Part shown: piece by piece, positions 32,756-40,946 of the stretch
Layout: every line of letters starts with the position of its first letter
Position numbering within the stretch: position 1 is the first letter of the stretch
From: Chloroflexota bacterium
GTDB lineage: Bacteria; Chloroflexota; Limnocylindria; Limnocylindrales; CSP1-4
Assembly: GCA_021783095.1 (NCBI GenBank)
Contig: JAJXUG010000016.1
Coordinates: 1-64,000, forward strand
Direction: 5' to 3'
DNA length: 64,000 bases
Notes under the pieces: generated by a model
Seen by the model: only the letters and a program-made list of their open reading frames with translations
Told to the model about the DNA's origin: nothing
The model's database searches: none
Program-made: the position numbers and the translations under genes

Positions 32756-34114
32756 ATGACGACTCCGCTCCAGGCGCGTCCCATCCCGGACATCGTGACT
32801 GCGCTTCCGGGCCCCAAGGCCCGTGCGCACATCGAGTTCGACCACGCCTGGACGAGTCCGAGCCTCCCGCGCGCCTACCCGATCGTGCCGGCTCGCGGCC
32901 TCGGCTGCGCCATCGAGGACATCGACGGCAACGTCTTCCTCGACTTCGCCGCCGGCATTGCCGTCAACTCCACCGGCCACAGCCATCCCGACGTGGTGAA
33001 GGCGATCCAGGCACAGGCTGCCGAACTCCAGCACTTCAGCGCCAGCGACTTCTACCTGCCGATCTACGCGCGCGCCGCGGCAGAGCTCGCCCGGATCGCG
33101 CCCATGAAGGGCAAGACCAGGGTCTTCATCGGCAACTCCGGTGCGGAGGCGGTCGAGGCGGGGCTCAAGCTGGCCCGCCACCACACGGGCCGCTCGAACG
33201 TCATCGCGTTCCTCGGTGCGTTTCACGGCCGGACCTACGGCGCTGTCAGCCTGACCGCGTCGAAGGCGAAGTACCACGCCGGCTTCGGCCCGATGCTGCC
33301 GGGCGTCTACCACGTGCCGTTCGGGCTCGACGGTCTCGATGAGATCGAGAACCGCATCTTCAAGCGCCTTGCCCCCGCCAACGAGTTCGCTGCGGTCATC
33401 GTCGAGCCCATCCAGGGCGAGGGCGGCTACGTCGTCCCGGAGCCGGAGTTCCTGCCCCGCCTCCGCGACCTGTGCGACCGCCACGGCATCCTGCTCATCG
33501 CCGACGAGGTCCAGTCGGGTGCGGGCCGCACCGGCAAGATGTGGGCGATCCAGCACTGGGACGTGGAGCCCGACATCCTGCTCACCGCCAAGGGCATCGG
33601 CTCGGGCATGCCGGTGGGCGCGATGATCGCCAGGGACAGCGTGATGACCTGGGGCCCGGGCGCCCACGGCAGCACCTACGGCGGCAACCCGGTGGCCCTC
33701 GCCGCGCTGCTCGAGACGATCAGGCTGCTCGAGGGCGGGCTGATCGCGAATGCGGCCGTCCGGGGGCGCCAGCTCATCGAGGGCCTGACGCCGCTCGTGG
33801 ACCGCTTCCCGGGCATCGTCAAGGACGTTCGTGGCAAGGGCCTCATGATCGGCATCCAGTTCGACTCGGGCGACACCGCCGAGGCCGTGCAGATGCAGGC
33901 GTTCGACCGCGGCCTGCTCGTGCTCGAGGCGGGCGACGACTGCGTCCGGATGTCCCCGCCGCTGGTCGTCTCCGAGGCCGAGGCCGCCACCGCGGTCCGC
34001 CTGTTCACCGCATCGGTCGAGGCCGTGGCGACGCATCGCGGCGAGGCAGCCGCCGAGGTCGCCCGCGAGATTGCCGAGGGCCTCGCCGCTCCGGGTGTCG
34101 AGGCGGCCGGCTGA
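32756..34114 (+). CDS. Class III PLP aminotransferase, 4-aminobutyrate type
   Basis: A 452-residue fold-type I aminotransferase that moves an omega-amino group (for example from GABA) to a 2-oxo acid. Landmarks: DFAAGIAVNSTGHSHP, FIGNSGAEAVEAGLKLAR, AFHGRTYG, LLIADEVQSGAGRTG with the PLP-binding Asp, and ILLTAKGIGSGMP with the Schiff-base Lys. This pattern resembles GabT or acetylornithine-type enzymes; GabT is favoured by the aldehyde dehydrogenase upstream and CoA-transferase downstream. The C-terminal Ala/Glu-rich helix is an extension. Cytoplasmic. Confidence 0.85.
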   Translation: MTTPLQARPIPDIVTALPGPKARAHIEFDHAWTSPSLPRAYPIVPARGLGCAIEDIDGNVFLDFAAGIAVNSTGHSHPDVVKAIQAQAAELQHFSASDFYLPIYARAAAELARIAPMKGKTRVFIGNSGAEAVEAGLKLARHHTGRSNVIAFLGAFHGRTYGAVSLTASKAKYHAGFGPMLPGVYHVPFGLDGLDEIENRIFKRLAPANEFAAVIVEPIQGEGGYVVPEPEFLPRLRDLCDRHGILLIADEVQSGAGRTGKMWAIQHWDVEPDILLTAKGIGSGMPVGAMIARDSVMTWGPGAHGSTYGGNPVALAALLETIRLLEGGLIANAAVRGRQLIEGLTPLVDRFPGIVKDVRGKGLMIGIQFDSGDTAEAVQMQAFDRGLLVLEAGDDCVRMSPPLVVSEAEAATAVRLFTASVEAVATHRGEAAAEVAREIAEGLAAPGVEAAG

Positions 34115-34266
34115 CCCCTGGCGCCGAGGGTCCGAACCCGGGGCGCCGGCCCGGTTCTGGCCGACTGGCGGCCGCTACACTGGCGGCAGTCCATGCAGGC
34201 TGCATGTCGCTGATGCATCGCGCGCCCGGTGGCAGCCCCCGGCGCCGCCCGAGGAGCTCCAGGTCC

Positions 34267-35193
34267 ATGCCCGGCAAGGTCACCTCGATGCGCGATGCCG
34301 TCGCGGCGCTCGTCCGCGACGGTGACACCGTCGCGATCGAGGGGTTCACCCACCTGATCGGCTTCTCGGCCGGCCATGAGATCGTGCGCCAGCACAAGCG
34401 CGACCTCGTGCTCGCCCGCATGACACCGGACGTCATCTACGACCAGATGATCGCCGGCGGCGTCGCCCGCAAGCTGATCTTCAGCTGGCTCGGCAACCCG
34501 GGCGTCGGGGGCCTCAACGCCATCCGCCGCCGCATCGAGCCTGCCAGCCTGGCGGGGGAGCGCCCCCTCGAGATCGAGGAGTACAGCCATTTCGGCATGG
34601 TGGCCCGCTACACGGCCGGCGCCACCAACCTCCCGTTCATGCCGCTTCGCTCGTACTTCGAGACCGACCTGCCCAAGGCGAACCCGCTGATCCGGCCCAT
34701 CAAGTCGCCCTACTCGGACGAGGTCGTCTACGCCGTCCCGCCGCTCAACCCGGACGTCTCGATCATCCACGCCCAGCGCGCCGACGCGAACGGCAACACG
34801 CAGATCTGGGGTCTGCTGGGCTGCCAGAAGGAGGCTGCGTTCGCCGCTGACCGCGTGATCATCGTGGTCGAGGAGCTGGTCGACGAGAGCGTGGTCCGCG
34901 CCGACCCGAACCGGACGGTCATCCCGGGCCTGATCGTCGACGCCGTGGTGGTGGAGCCCTACGGCGCCCACCCGTCCTATGTGCAGGGCGCCTACGACCG
35001 CGACAACCGCTTCTATCTCGACTGGGACCCGATCAGCCGGGACGAGGGCAAGGTGCAGGCGTGGCTCCGCGAGTGGGTCTACGACCTGCCCGACCGGGCC
35101 GCCTACATCGAGAAGCTGGGCGCGGAGCGGGTCGCGTCGCTGCGCCCGGGCAGCGCCCCGTCGGGCTCGGTGGACTACGGGAGCTACCGATGA
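34267..35193 (+). CDS. CoA-transferase subunit A (GctA/IpdA-like)
   Basis: Alpha subunit, 308 residues, of a class I CoA-transferase-fold complex. MRDAVAALVRDGDTVAIEGF and IVRQHKRDLVLARMTPDVIY form the N-terminal part. FSWLGNPGVGG, LEIEEYSHFGM and IIHAQRADANGN are typical of the glutaconate CoA-transferase/IpdA group. The start ATG 34267 is favoured over upstream GC-rich filler by a GAGGAG site. Its stop overlaps the start of subunit B by four bases (ATGA), so the two are translated together. The acyl-CoA substrate is unknown. Confidence 0.85.
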   Translation: MPGKVTSMRDAVAALVRDGDTVAIEGFTHLIGFSAGHEIVRQHKRDLVLARMTPDVIYDQMIAGGVARKLIFSWLGNPGVGGLNAIRRRIEPASLAGERPLEIEEYSHFGMVARYTAGATNLPFMPLRSYFETDLPKANPLIRPIKSPYSDEVVYAVPPLNPDVSIIHAQRADANGNTQIWGLLGCQKEAAFAADRVIIVVEELVDESVVRADPNRTVIPGLIVDAVVVEPYGAHPSYVQGAYDRDNRFYLDWDPISRDEGKVQAWLREWVYDLPDRAAYIEKLGAERVASLRPGSAPSGSVDYGSYR

Positions 35194-35969
35194 GCGATCT
35201 CGGCTTCACCAGGAGCGAGATGATGATCGTGGCCGCAGCCCGCGAGCTGGCGCGCGCCCGGGTCTGCTTCGTCGGCGTCGGCCTGCCGAACATCGCGGTC
35301 AACCTGGCGAAGCGCACGGTGGCCCCGGACCTCGAGATGGTCTACGAGGCCGGCGTCTTCGGGGCCCGACCGGCCCGGCTGCCGCTCTCGATCGGCGACC
35401 CGACCATCGTGACCGGCGCCACCGCGGTCGTCTCGATGTTCGAGCTGTTCGGCTACTACCTCCAGCGCGGCCTGATCGACGTCGGGTTCCTCGGCGCGGC
35501 CCAGATCGACCGCTTCGGCAACATCAACACCACGGTCATCGGCGACTACGGCGCCCCCAAGACGCGGCTGCCGGGCTCTGGCGGTGCCTGCGAGATCGCG
35601 ATCAACGCCCGCGAGGTCTTCGTGATCATGCGCCAGTCCGCGCGCTCGTTCGTCAACGAGATCGACTTCCGCACCTCGCCCGGGAACCTCGGCGGCGCCG
35701 AGCAGTCCGAGGCGATCCGCAAGGCCGGCGGCTGGAACGGGCGGGGCCCGTCCGTGGTGGTCACCGACCTCGGCATCTGGCGCTTCGACGTGACCGGCGA
35801 GATGTGCCTGGAGTCCCTGCACCCGGGCGCGACCCTCGACGAGGTCCGCGCGACGATCGCCTGGGAGCCCAAGATCAGGTCCGACCTCGCCACCACACCG
35901 GCACCAACGGCCGAGGAGCTGCGCCTCGTCCGCGAGGAGCTGGACCCCGGGGGCGTCTACACCAAGTAG
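35190..35969 (+). CDS. CoA-transferase subunit B (GctB/IpdB-like)
   Basis: Beta subunit, 259 residues. VGVGLPNIAVNLAKR is the usual opening, MVYEAGVFGARPARLPLSIG lies where the catalytic or binding Glu sits in this family, and LGAAQIDRFGNINTTVIGDY and GSGGACEIAINA are characteristic. With subunit A it would form a heterodimer or heterotetramer that transfers CoA between acids, or hydrolyses a ring-type acyl-CoA as IpdAB does. The start codon overlaps the subunit A stop. A terminator hairpin follows. Confidence 0.85.
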   Translation: MSDLGFTRSEMMIVAAARELARARVCFVGVGLPNIAVNLAKRTVAPDLEMVYEAGVFGARPARLPLSIGDPTIVTGATAVVSMFELFGYYLQRGLIDVGFLGAAQIDRFGNINTTVIGDYGAPKTRLPGSGGACEIAINAREVFVIMRQSARSFVNEIDFRTSPGNLGGAEQSEAIRKAGGWNGRGPSVVVTDLGIWRFDVTGEMCLESLHPGATLDEVRATIAWEPKIRSDLATTPAPTAEELRLVREELDPGGVYTK

Positions 35970-36015
35970 CCGGGGCGGCCGAGCATCGGGCGCGCCCACA
36001 GCTGCGCCGGGCGGC

Positions 36016-36052
36016 ACGACGCCCGACCGGGGGAGAGTCGGCCGGGCGTCGT
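36016..36052. terminator. Hairpin between convergent CoA-transferase and stress-protein genes
   Basis: A 10-bp stem ACGACGCCCG/CGGGCGTCGT encloses a 17-base loop. It is positioned to end transcription from both sides. Confidence 0.5.
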
Positions 36053-36092
36053 TGTGATAGCGAGGCGCGGGCGGCGGATCCCCGCCGGGGGG

Positions 36093-36605
36093 CTAGTGAG
36101 ACGTGGGCCTGACCACGAGGACCGGGCAGGGGGCGTTGCGCACGACGTGCTCCGACACGCTGCCGAGGAACAGCCGCCCGACCGCACCCCGGCCGTGGCT
36201 GCCCACCAGCACCATGTCGGCGTGCTCGGCCTCGGCGGCCTCCACGATCATGTCGCCCGGGTCACCGGTCCAGATGAGGAACGAGACGTCGATCCCGCCC
36301 ATGCGGCCGCGCTCGACCAGCTCCTGCGCGAGCAGCTCGCGCCGCTCGCGCACCTGGTCCAGGCGGACGCGGAAGCGCCCGCCCGGCATCAGGAGCGACC
36401 CGGGGTCGATCACGGACACCACCAGCAGCGAGGCCTCGAGCCGGCCAGCCAGCTCGAATGCCTCGTCGGTGGCGGAGGCCGACGCCTCGGTGAGGTCGGT
36501 TGCCAGGAGGAGCTTTTTCACGTGCGACCTCGACCGCTCGTCGCCCGCTGCCGGATCCTGCGCGGGGGCCGGATCGGGGTGGGTTCGGGTTTCCAAGGCG
36601 GTCAC
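36093..36605 (-). CDS. Universal stress protein (UspA family)
   Basis: A single Usp domain, 170 residues with a 28-residue polar N-terminal tail. The domain begins HVKKLLLATDLTEASASATD and ends with the ATP-binding signature LVGSHGRGAVGRLFLGSVS, then VVRNAPCPVLVV. ATP-binding type Usp proteins often respond to starvation or low oxygen. It lies 16 bases downstream of the multicopper oxidase gene on the same strand, so co-transcription is likely. Confidence 0.88.
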   Translation of the reverse strand: MTALETRTHPDPAPAQDPAAGDERSRSHVKKLLLATDLTEASASATDEAFELAGRLEASLLVVSVIDPGSLLMPGGRFRVRLDQVRERRELLAQELVERGRMGGIDVSFLIWTGDPGDMIVEAAEAEHADMVLVGSHGRGAVGRLFLGSVSEHVVRNAPCPVLVVRPTSH

Positions 36606-36621
36606 CGTGAACGTGTGGGGC

Positions 36622-38085
36622 CTAGGCGGTGAGGAGCCCGAGGATGGCGGTGATGTGTTCCGGTTTGGGGACCACGATCATCGTGTTCACCATACCGAAC
36701 ATCCCGTCCGTGCCCTCGACGTGGGGAAGGATGTGGCAGTGGAACGCCCAGATGCCCAGGCGCTCCGCCTTGATGGTCACGTCGTAGCGCTCACCCGGGT
36801 TGACCATGAGGGTGTCGCACACGTACGGCTGTGGCAGGTAGAAGCCGTCCTTCGCGATGACCTTCATGCCGTACCCGTGGGAGTGCCACGGGTGGCCCAT
36901 CGTGCCCTCGTTCATGAACCGGATGCGGACCGTCTGGCCGAGCGCGGCGAGCACCGGAACGGTCGCCGGGAAGCCGTGACCGTTGATCGTGAAGCCCCCC
37001 AGCGTGTCGTTGGAGATCCAGGTGTAGTCGACGCCGTCGACCGCCTTCTCCTCGGCGACCGGGGCCTTGGGCTCCACGACGAACGCGCCCAGCTGCCCGC
37101 GCCCGACCTGATCCGTGGCGTTGTGGTGCGAGTGGTACATCAGCGAGCCGGGCCGGTTGGCCGTGAACTCGTAGGTGAAGGTCTCCCCAGGGGCGATCGG
37201 CAACTGGGTCACGAACGGCACGCCGTCCATGAAGAAGTTGTCGAATTCAACCCCGTGGAAGTGGACGCTCGTGGTCTCCTGGCGGTTGTTCTTGAACACC
37301 GCGCGGACCTTGTCGCCTTCCTTGACCCGCATCGTGGGGCCCGGCCACTGCTTGTTGTAGCCCGTGGCCTTGACCGGGGCCTTCAGCTCGTCGATCTGCC
37401 AGTCGAAGTCGTCGACGGTCATGTCGAAGTGGACGTAGCCGTCTGCGTCCTTGGTGGGCTTGAGCGGCGCGAGGAGGTCCGTGACGAACAGGTTGGGGAC
37501 CTGGACGAACGAGGGCTTCCTGGTCAGCTCCGGATAGTTGTCCGCGGCGCCGAGGATCTTCACCATCTCGTTGAAGACGGTGTCCCCGTAGACGCCCTGG
37601 AGGGCCGGGGCGAGGTTGCCCACGTACCGGCGGACGACCGCACGAGCCGCGACATCGTGGGCGGTCCAGCCGGCTGGCAGGTTCGCCGGCAGGGAGGCCG
37701 ATGGCGAGGCGACGGCGGACGGCACCGGGCTGGCCGCGATCGAGGGCGCCACGGTCGTCGCCGCGACAGACGGGGCGACGGATGCGACGGCGGCCGAGGC
37801 GGGAGCGGCTGCGCTCGCAACGGGGCCGAAGCTCCACTGCGGACTGGTGGCGTTCTGGCAGGCGGCGACACCGGCGGCGACACCGGTCAGGCTGATCACG
37901 CCGGCCGCTCGGAGGAAGCCTCGCCGACTGAGTTGGGTGGCGCTCTCGTCGATGGGCGCTCCCGGCGACTCAGCGGGTTGGGACGACAGGGTGGGCTCCA
38001 CGGGCAGGGGCGCTCCGACTCCACGAGGGGCGGCAATGGATGCCGGAATGGTCAGGGTCCGTGGTGGATGCTGCGAAGTGACCAA
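36622..38085 (-). CDS. Tat-exported multicopper oxidase lipoprotein
   Basis: An extracytoplasmic multicopper oxidase. A twin-arginine signal LSRRGFLRAAG leads to a lipobox GVAAGVAAC, then a long Ser/Ala/Pro linker. Copper ligands appear in order: SVHFHGVEF, LMYHSHHNAT, GHPWHSHGYG and FHCHILPHVEG ending DGMFGM, with two extra residues before the axial Met compared with classic oxidases. It probably oxidises metals, phenols or nitrite-like substrates using O2. The start is uncertain: ATG 38202 and GTG 38151 overlap the divergent kinase gene, so TTG 38085 is given; a GTG at 38001 is also possible. Confidence 0.82.
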   Translation of the reverse strand: MVTSQHPPRTLTIPASIAAPRGVGAPLPVEPTLSSQPAESPGAPIDESATQLSRRGFLRAAGVISLTGVAAGVAACQNATSPQWSFGPVASAAAPASAAVASVAPSVAATTVAPSIAASPVPSAVASPSASLPANLPAGWTAHDVAARAVVRRYVGNLAPALQGVYGDTVFNEMVKILGAADNYPELTRKPSFVQVPNLFVTDLLAPLKPTKDADGYVHFDMTVDDFDWQIDELKAPVKATGYNKQWPGPTMRVKEGDKVRAVFKNNRQETTSVHFHGVEFDNFFMDGVPFVTQLPIAPGETFTYEFTANRPGSLMYHSHHNATDQVGRGQLGAFVVEPKAPVAEEKAVDGVDYTWISNDTLGGFTINGHGFPATVPVLAALGQTVRIRFMNEGTMGHPWHSHGYGMKVIAKDGFYLPQPYVCDTLMVNPGERYDVTIKAERLGIWAFHCHILPHVEGTDGMFGMVNTMIVVPKPEHITAILGLLTA

Positions 38086-38144
38086 TGGCCCGAAGGCGCG
38101 GGCACCGTGACCCGTGGCGGTGTCGAGGCTGGTAGGCTCACGCC

Positions 38145-39767
38145 GTGACACAGTCCCGGCGTCCTCAGACGGCCGATCCGCACGTGCGGGCGGCCGACCC
38201 ATTTCCGCTCGTCGCGGCGCTCGAGGCGCTCGAGCGCTGGCAGCAGGAGCCGTCGGGGGCGACGCAGGCCGTTGTCGCGCGGTCGCTGGAGGGCATCCTG
38301 TCGGTGGTCGGCGCGAACGGCGCTGTGCTCGAGGTCACCGCGCCGCCCCTCCCCAGGCTCGAGGTTGGCGTCGGGTCCCTGTCGGTGATCCCGCCCGAGT
38401 CGGAGCGCGGCGCGCTGGATCGGTTCACGCTCGCCACGCACCACGGGCACGAGGTGCCGCTCGGGCGCCTCTTCCTCGACGCGCCCGAGGGCGCCGTGGC
38501 GCCGGTGGTCCGGACGATCGAGATCGCGGTGGACGCGGCCTGGTCGCGGGCCGAGGTTCGCGACCAGGCCGAGCGGCTGGGGGCGCTCGAGCAGGCGACC
38601 CGGGCCGTCGCGGCCGAGCTGGACATCGACCGCGTGCTGAGGGTCATCGTCGAGCGGGTTCGCGAGCTCGTCGGCGCCAGGTTCGCCGCCCTGGGCATCG
38701 CCGACGGGCGCGGCCGCATCGAGCGCTTCATCTCCAGCGGCGTGTCGCCCGAGCAGCGGGCCGGGATCGGCTCGGTGCCCCACGGGATGGGCCTCCTGGG
38801 CCGGATCATCCGCGAGGGCCGTGCCCTGCGTGTCGATGACATCCGGTCGGACCCGACCGCCTACGGCTTCCCGGCCCGCCACCCGCTGATGACCTCGTTC
38901 CTCGGGGCGCCCGTGTGGGTCAAGGGCCGCTCCGTCGGCAACCTGTACCTGACCGACAAGAACGGCGGCGACCCGTTCAGCGATGACGACGAGCATCTGG
39001 TCGAGATGTTCGCAGTCCACGCGGGGATCGCGATCGAGAACGCCCGCCTCCACGACCAGGTGCAGCGCCTGGCGGTGGTCGAGGAGCGGGAGAGGATCGG
39101 CAAGGACCTCCACGACGGGATCATCCAGGCAATCTATGCGGTGGGCCTCTCGCTCGAGGACGTGCCGGAGCTGGTCGAGGACGCGGCGGGCCGCGTCGAG
39201 GCCGTGGCGCGGGTCGACCGCGCGATCGACGCCCTCAACCTGGTGATCGCGGACATCCGCTCGTACATCCTGCGCCTGCGGCCCTCGGTCGGCGGCAAGG
39301 AGGATCCGGTAGAGCAGCTGGTCCGACTGGGCGAGGAAGTGGGCATGAACGCGGTCATCGACCTCGAGGTCGACCTCGACAGCGGCGCCGACCTGTTCCG
39401 GGCCCTGCCGCCGGACCGCACGTCGGACCTCCTGTTCATCGTGCGCGAGGCCCTGTCCAATGTGGCCCGCCACTCAGGCGCCACGCGCATGGCGCTCGTC
39501 CTCGCGCAGGAGGACGACGACCTCGTGCTGTGCGTCGAGGACAACGGTCGCGGCTTCGACCCCAGCCTCCAGACTGGGCCGGACCGCCTGGGCCGCCACC
39601 AGGGCCTGACCAACATGCGCGACCGCGCCGTCGGCTTGGGGGGGACGTTCGGGATCGAGCGGCCCGACGGGGCGGGCACGCGTATCATCGTGCGAGTGCC
39701 TGCATCGCCCAGCGCAGCACTGGGGAGCGTCCCCCCTCCCGGGCCGGAGACAACCAACCGTGACTGA
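38145..39767 (+). CDS. GAF-domain sensor histidine kinase (DevS/NarX class)
   Basis: A 540-residue soluble kinase. Residues of about 150-310 form a GAF domain (LDIDRVLRVIVERVRELVGA, MGLLGRIIREGRALRVDDI). The HisKA_3 dimerisation box ERERIGKDLHDGIIQAIYAV holds the phospho-His. The ATPase domain has LLFIVREALSNVARHS (N box), VEDNGRGFDP (G1) and GLTNMRDRA. There is no membrane helix. The arrangement resembles mycobacterial DevS/DosS redox or gas sensors; heme binding cannot be judged. The regulator gene overlaps its last eight bases. Confidence 0.88.
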   Translation: MTQSRRPQTADPHVRAADPFPLVAALEALERWQQEPSGATQAVVARSLEGILSVVGANGAVLEVTAPPLPRLEVGVGSLSVIPPESERGALDRFTLATHHGHEVPLGRLFLDAPEGAVAPVVRTIEIAVDAAWSRAEVRDQAERLGALEQATRAVAAELDIDRVLRVIVERVRELVGARFAALGIADGRGRIERFISSGVSPEQRAGIGSVPHGMGLLGRIIREGRALRVDDIRSDPTAYGFPARHPLMTSFLGAPVWVKGRSVGNLYLTDKNGGDPFSDDDEHLVEMFAVHAGIAIENARLHDQVQRLAVVEERERIGKDLHDGIIQAIYAVGLSLEDVPELVEDAAGRVEAVARVDRAIDALNLVIADIRSYILRLRPSVGGKEDPVEQLVRLGEEVGMNAVIDLEVDLDSGADLFRALPPDRTSDLLFIVREALSNVARHSGATRMALVLAQEDDDLVLCVEDNGRGFDPSLQTGPDRLGRHQGLTNMRDRAVGLGGTFGIERPDGAGTRIIVRVPASPSAALGSVPPPGPETTNRD

Positions 39768-40431
39768 TCTGAGCTCACGCCCACTGCGCCTGCTGGTCGT
39801 TGACGACCATGAGGTCGTGCGACAAGGCCTGGTCGCGCTCCTTGACCGCCGTGAGGGGTTCCAGGTCGTCGCCGAGGCCGGTTCCGCCGCCGAGTCCATC
39901 GAGCAGGCCCGTCGCTTCCAGCCCGACATCGTGGTGATGGACGTCCGCCTCCCCGACGGCTCCGGCATCGAGGCCTGCCGGGAGATCCGCGCCGAGCTGC
40001 CCGCCACGCGTGTCGTCATGCTCACCTCGTACCCCGACGAGGAGGCCGTCCTGTCGGCGATCGTGGCCGGGGCGTCGGGCTATCTGCTCAAGCAGATCCG
40101 CGCCCGCGACCTCGTGGCTGCCCTCGAGTCCGTCGGCCGTGGCGAGTCCCTGCTCGACCCGGCCGTCACCGAGAAGGTCCTCGAGCGGGTCCGCCGGATC
40201 GCCACGGGCGCCTACACCGACGAGATGGCCCAGCTCACCGCGCAGGAGCAGCGGATCCTGCTGCTGGTCGCCGAGGGCAAGACCAACAAGGAGATCGCGT
40301 CGGAGGTCTTCCTGTCGGACAAGACCGTGAAGAACTACGTCAGCTCCATCCTCTCGAAGCTCAACCTCGAGCGGCGCGCCCAGGCTGCGGCCTTCGTCGC
40401 CAAGCACCGCCTCGATCGCGGCGGAGCGTAG
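39760..40431 (+). CDS. NarL/DevR-family response regulator
   Basis: A 223-residue response regulator. The receiver has LLVVDDHEVVRQGLVALLDR, the phospho-acceptor Asp in IVVMDVRLPDGSG, and conserved Thr and Lys in MLTSYPDEEA and YLLKQI. The LuxR-type HTH is LTAQEQRILLLVAEGKTNKE followed by IASEVFLSDKTVKNYVSSIL. It pairs with the overlapping kinase gene and probably controls hypoxia or stress genes such as nearby Usp-like and Ddn-like genes, by analogy with DevR regulons. The start is GTG 39760. Confidence 0.92.
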   Translation: MTDLSSRPLRLLVVDDHEVVRQGLVALLDRREGFQVVAEAGSAAESIEQARRFQPDIVVMDVRLPDGSGIEACREIRAELPATRVVMLTSYPDEEAVLSAIVAGASGYLLKQIRARDLVAALESVGRGESLLDPAVTEKVLERVRRIATGAYTDEMAQLTAQEQRILLLVAEGKTNKEIASEVFLSDKTVKNYVSSILSKLNLERRAQAAAFVAKHRLDRGGA

Positions 40432-40481
40432 GCCCGCTCTTCCCTCCCGCACGGCTTCCGCGAGCACGCCCGGTCAAGCCC

Positions 40482-40817
40482 GTGGAGGATGACCTCGTCG
40501 CCTGGGGTCGCGTCGTCCGCATCGAGACGCGCGGCCGGATCAGCGGCCGGGTTGCGCGCGCCACCGTGGGATTCGTGGAGCGGCCGGACCGCTCCATGGT
40601 GGTCGCGGCCGGCTCGCCCCGTGCGGACTGGGCCCTCAACCTCATCGCCGACCCGGTCTGCAGGGTGACGCTGGGCGGCGACAGCTGGACGGCCATCGCG
40701 CGCGAGCTCGACGTCGCGGAGCAGGCGGCAGCCGTCCGGGGGCTGATCCTCAAGTACGGGACCCCAGCCGAGGGCCTCGGCGTCGGCCCCGCCTTCGAGC
40801 TGCGCCCCGAGGGCTGA
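40482..40817 (+). CDS. Ddn-like (F420/deazaflavin nitroreductase family) small protein
   Basis: A 111-residue split-barrel protein. VVRIETRGRISGRVARATVGFV and MVVAAGSPRADWALNLIADP followed by a beta strand with VTLGGDSW match the deazaflavin (F420)-dependent nitroreductase family known from actinobacteria and Chloroflexota. It would reduce quinone-like or unknown substrates with F420H2 if the cofactor is made. The start is GTG 40482; the gene is 50 bases after the response regulator, on the same strand. Confidence 0.7.
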   Translation: MEDDLVAWGRVVRIETRGRISGRVARATVGFVERPDRSMVVAAGSPRADWALNLIADPVCRVTLGGDSWTAIARELDVAEQAAAVRGLILKYGTPAEGLGVGPAFELRPEG

Positions 40818-40946
40818 TCATCGCCTCGGCCGCTGGCCGGCCGGGCCCTCCGCCGCGCGACACCGGGTCACCGTCGGGCCCCGGGTCCCGCTGCTGCGGG
40901 CCATCCGGCCGCACCAACCTTCCGGGTCGCCTGCAAGACTGCCGCC

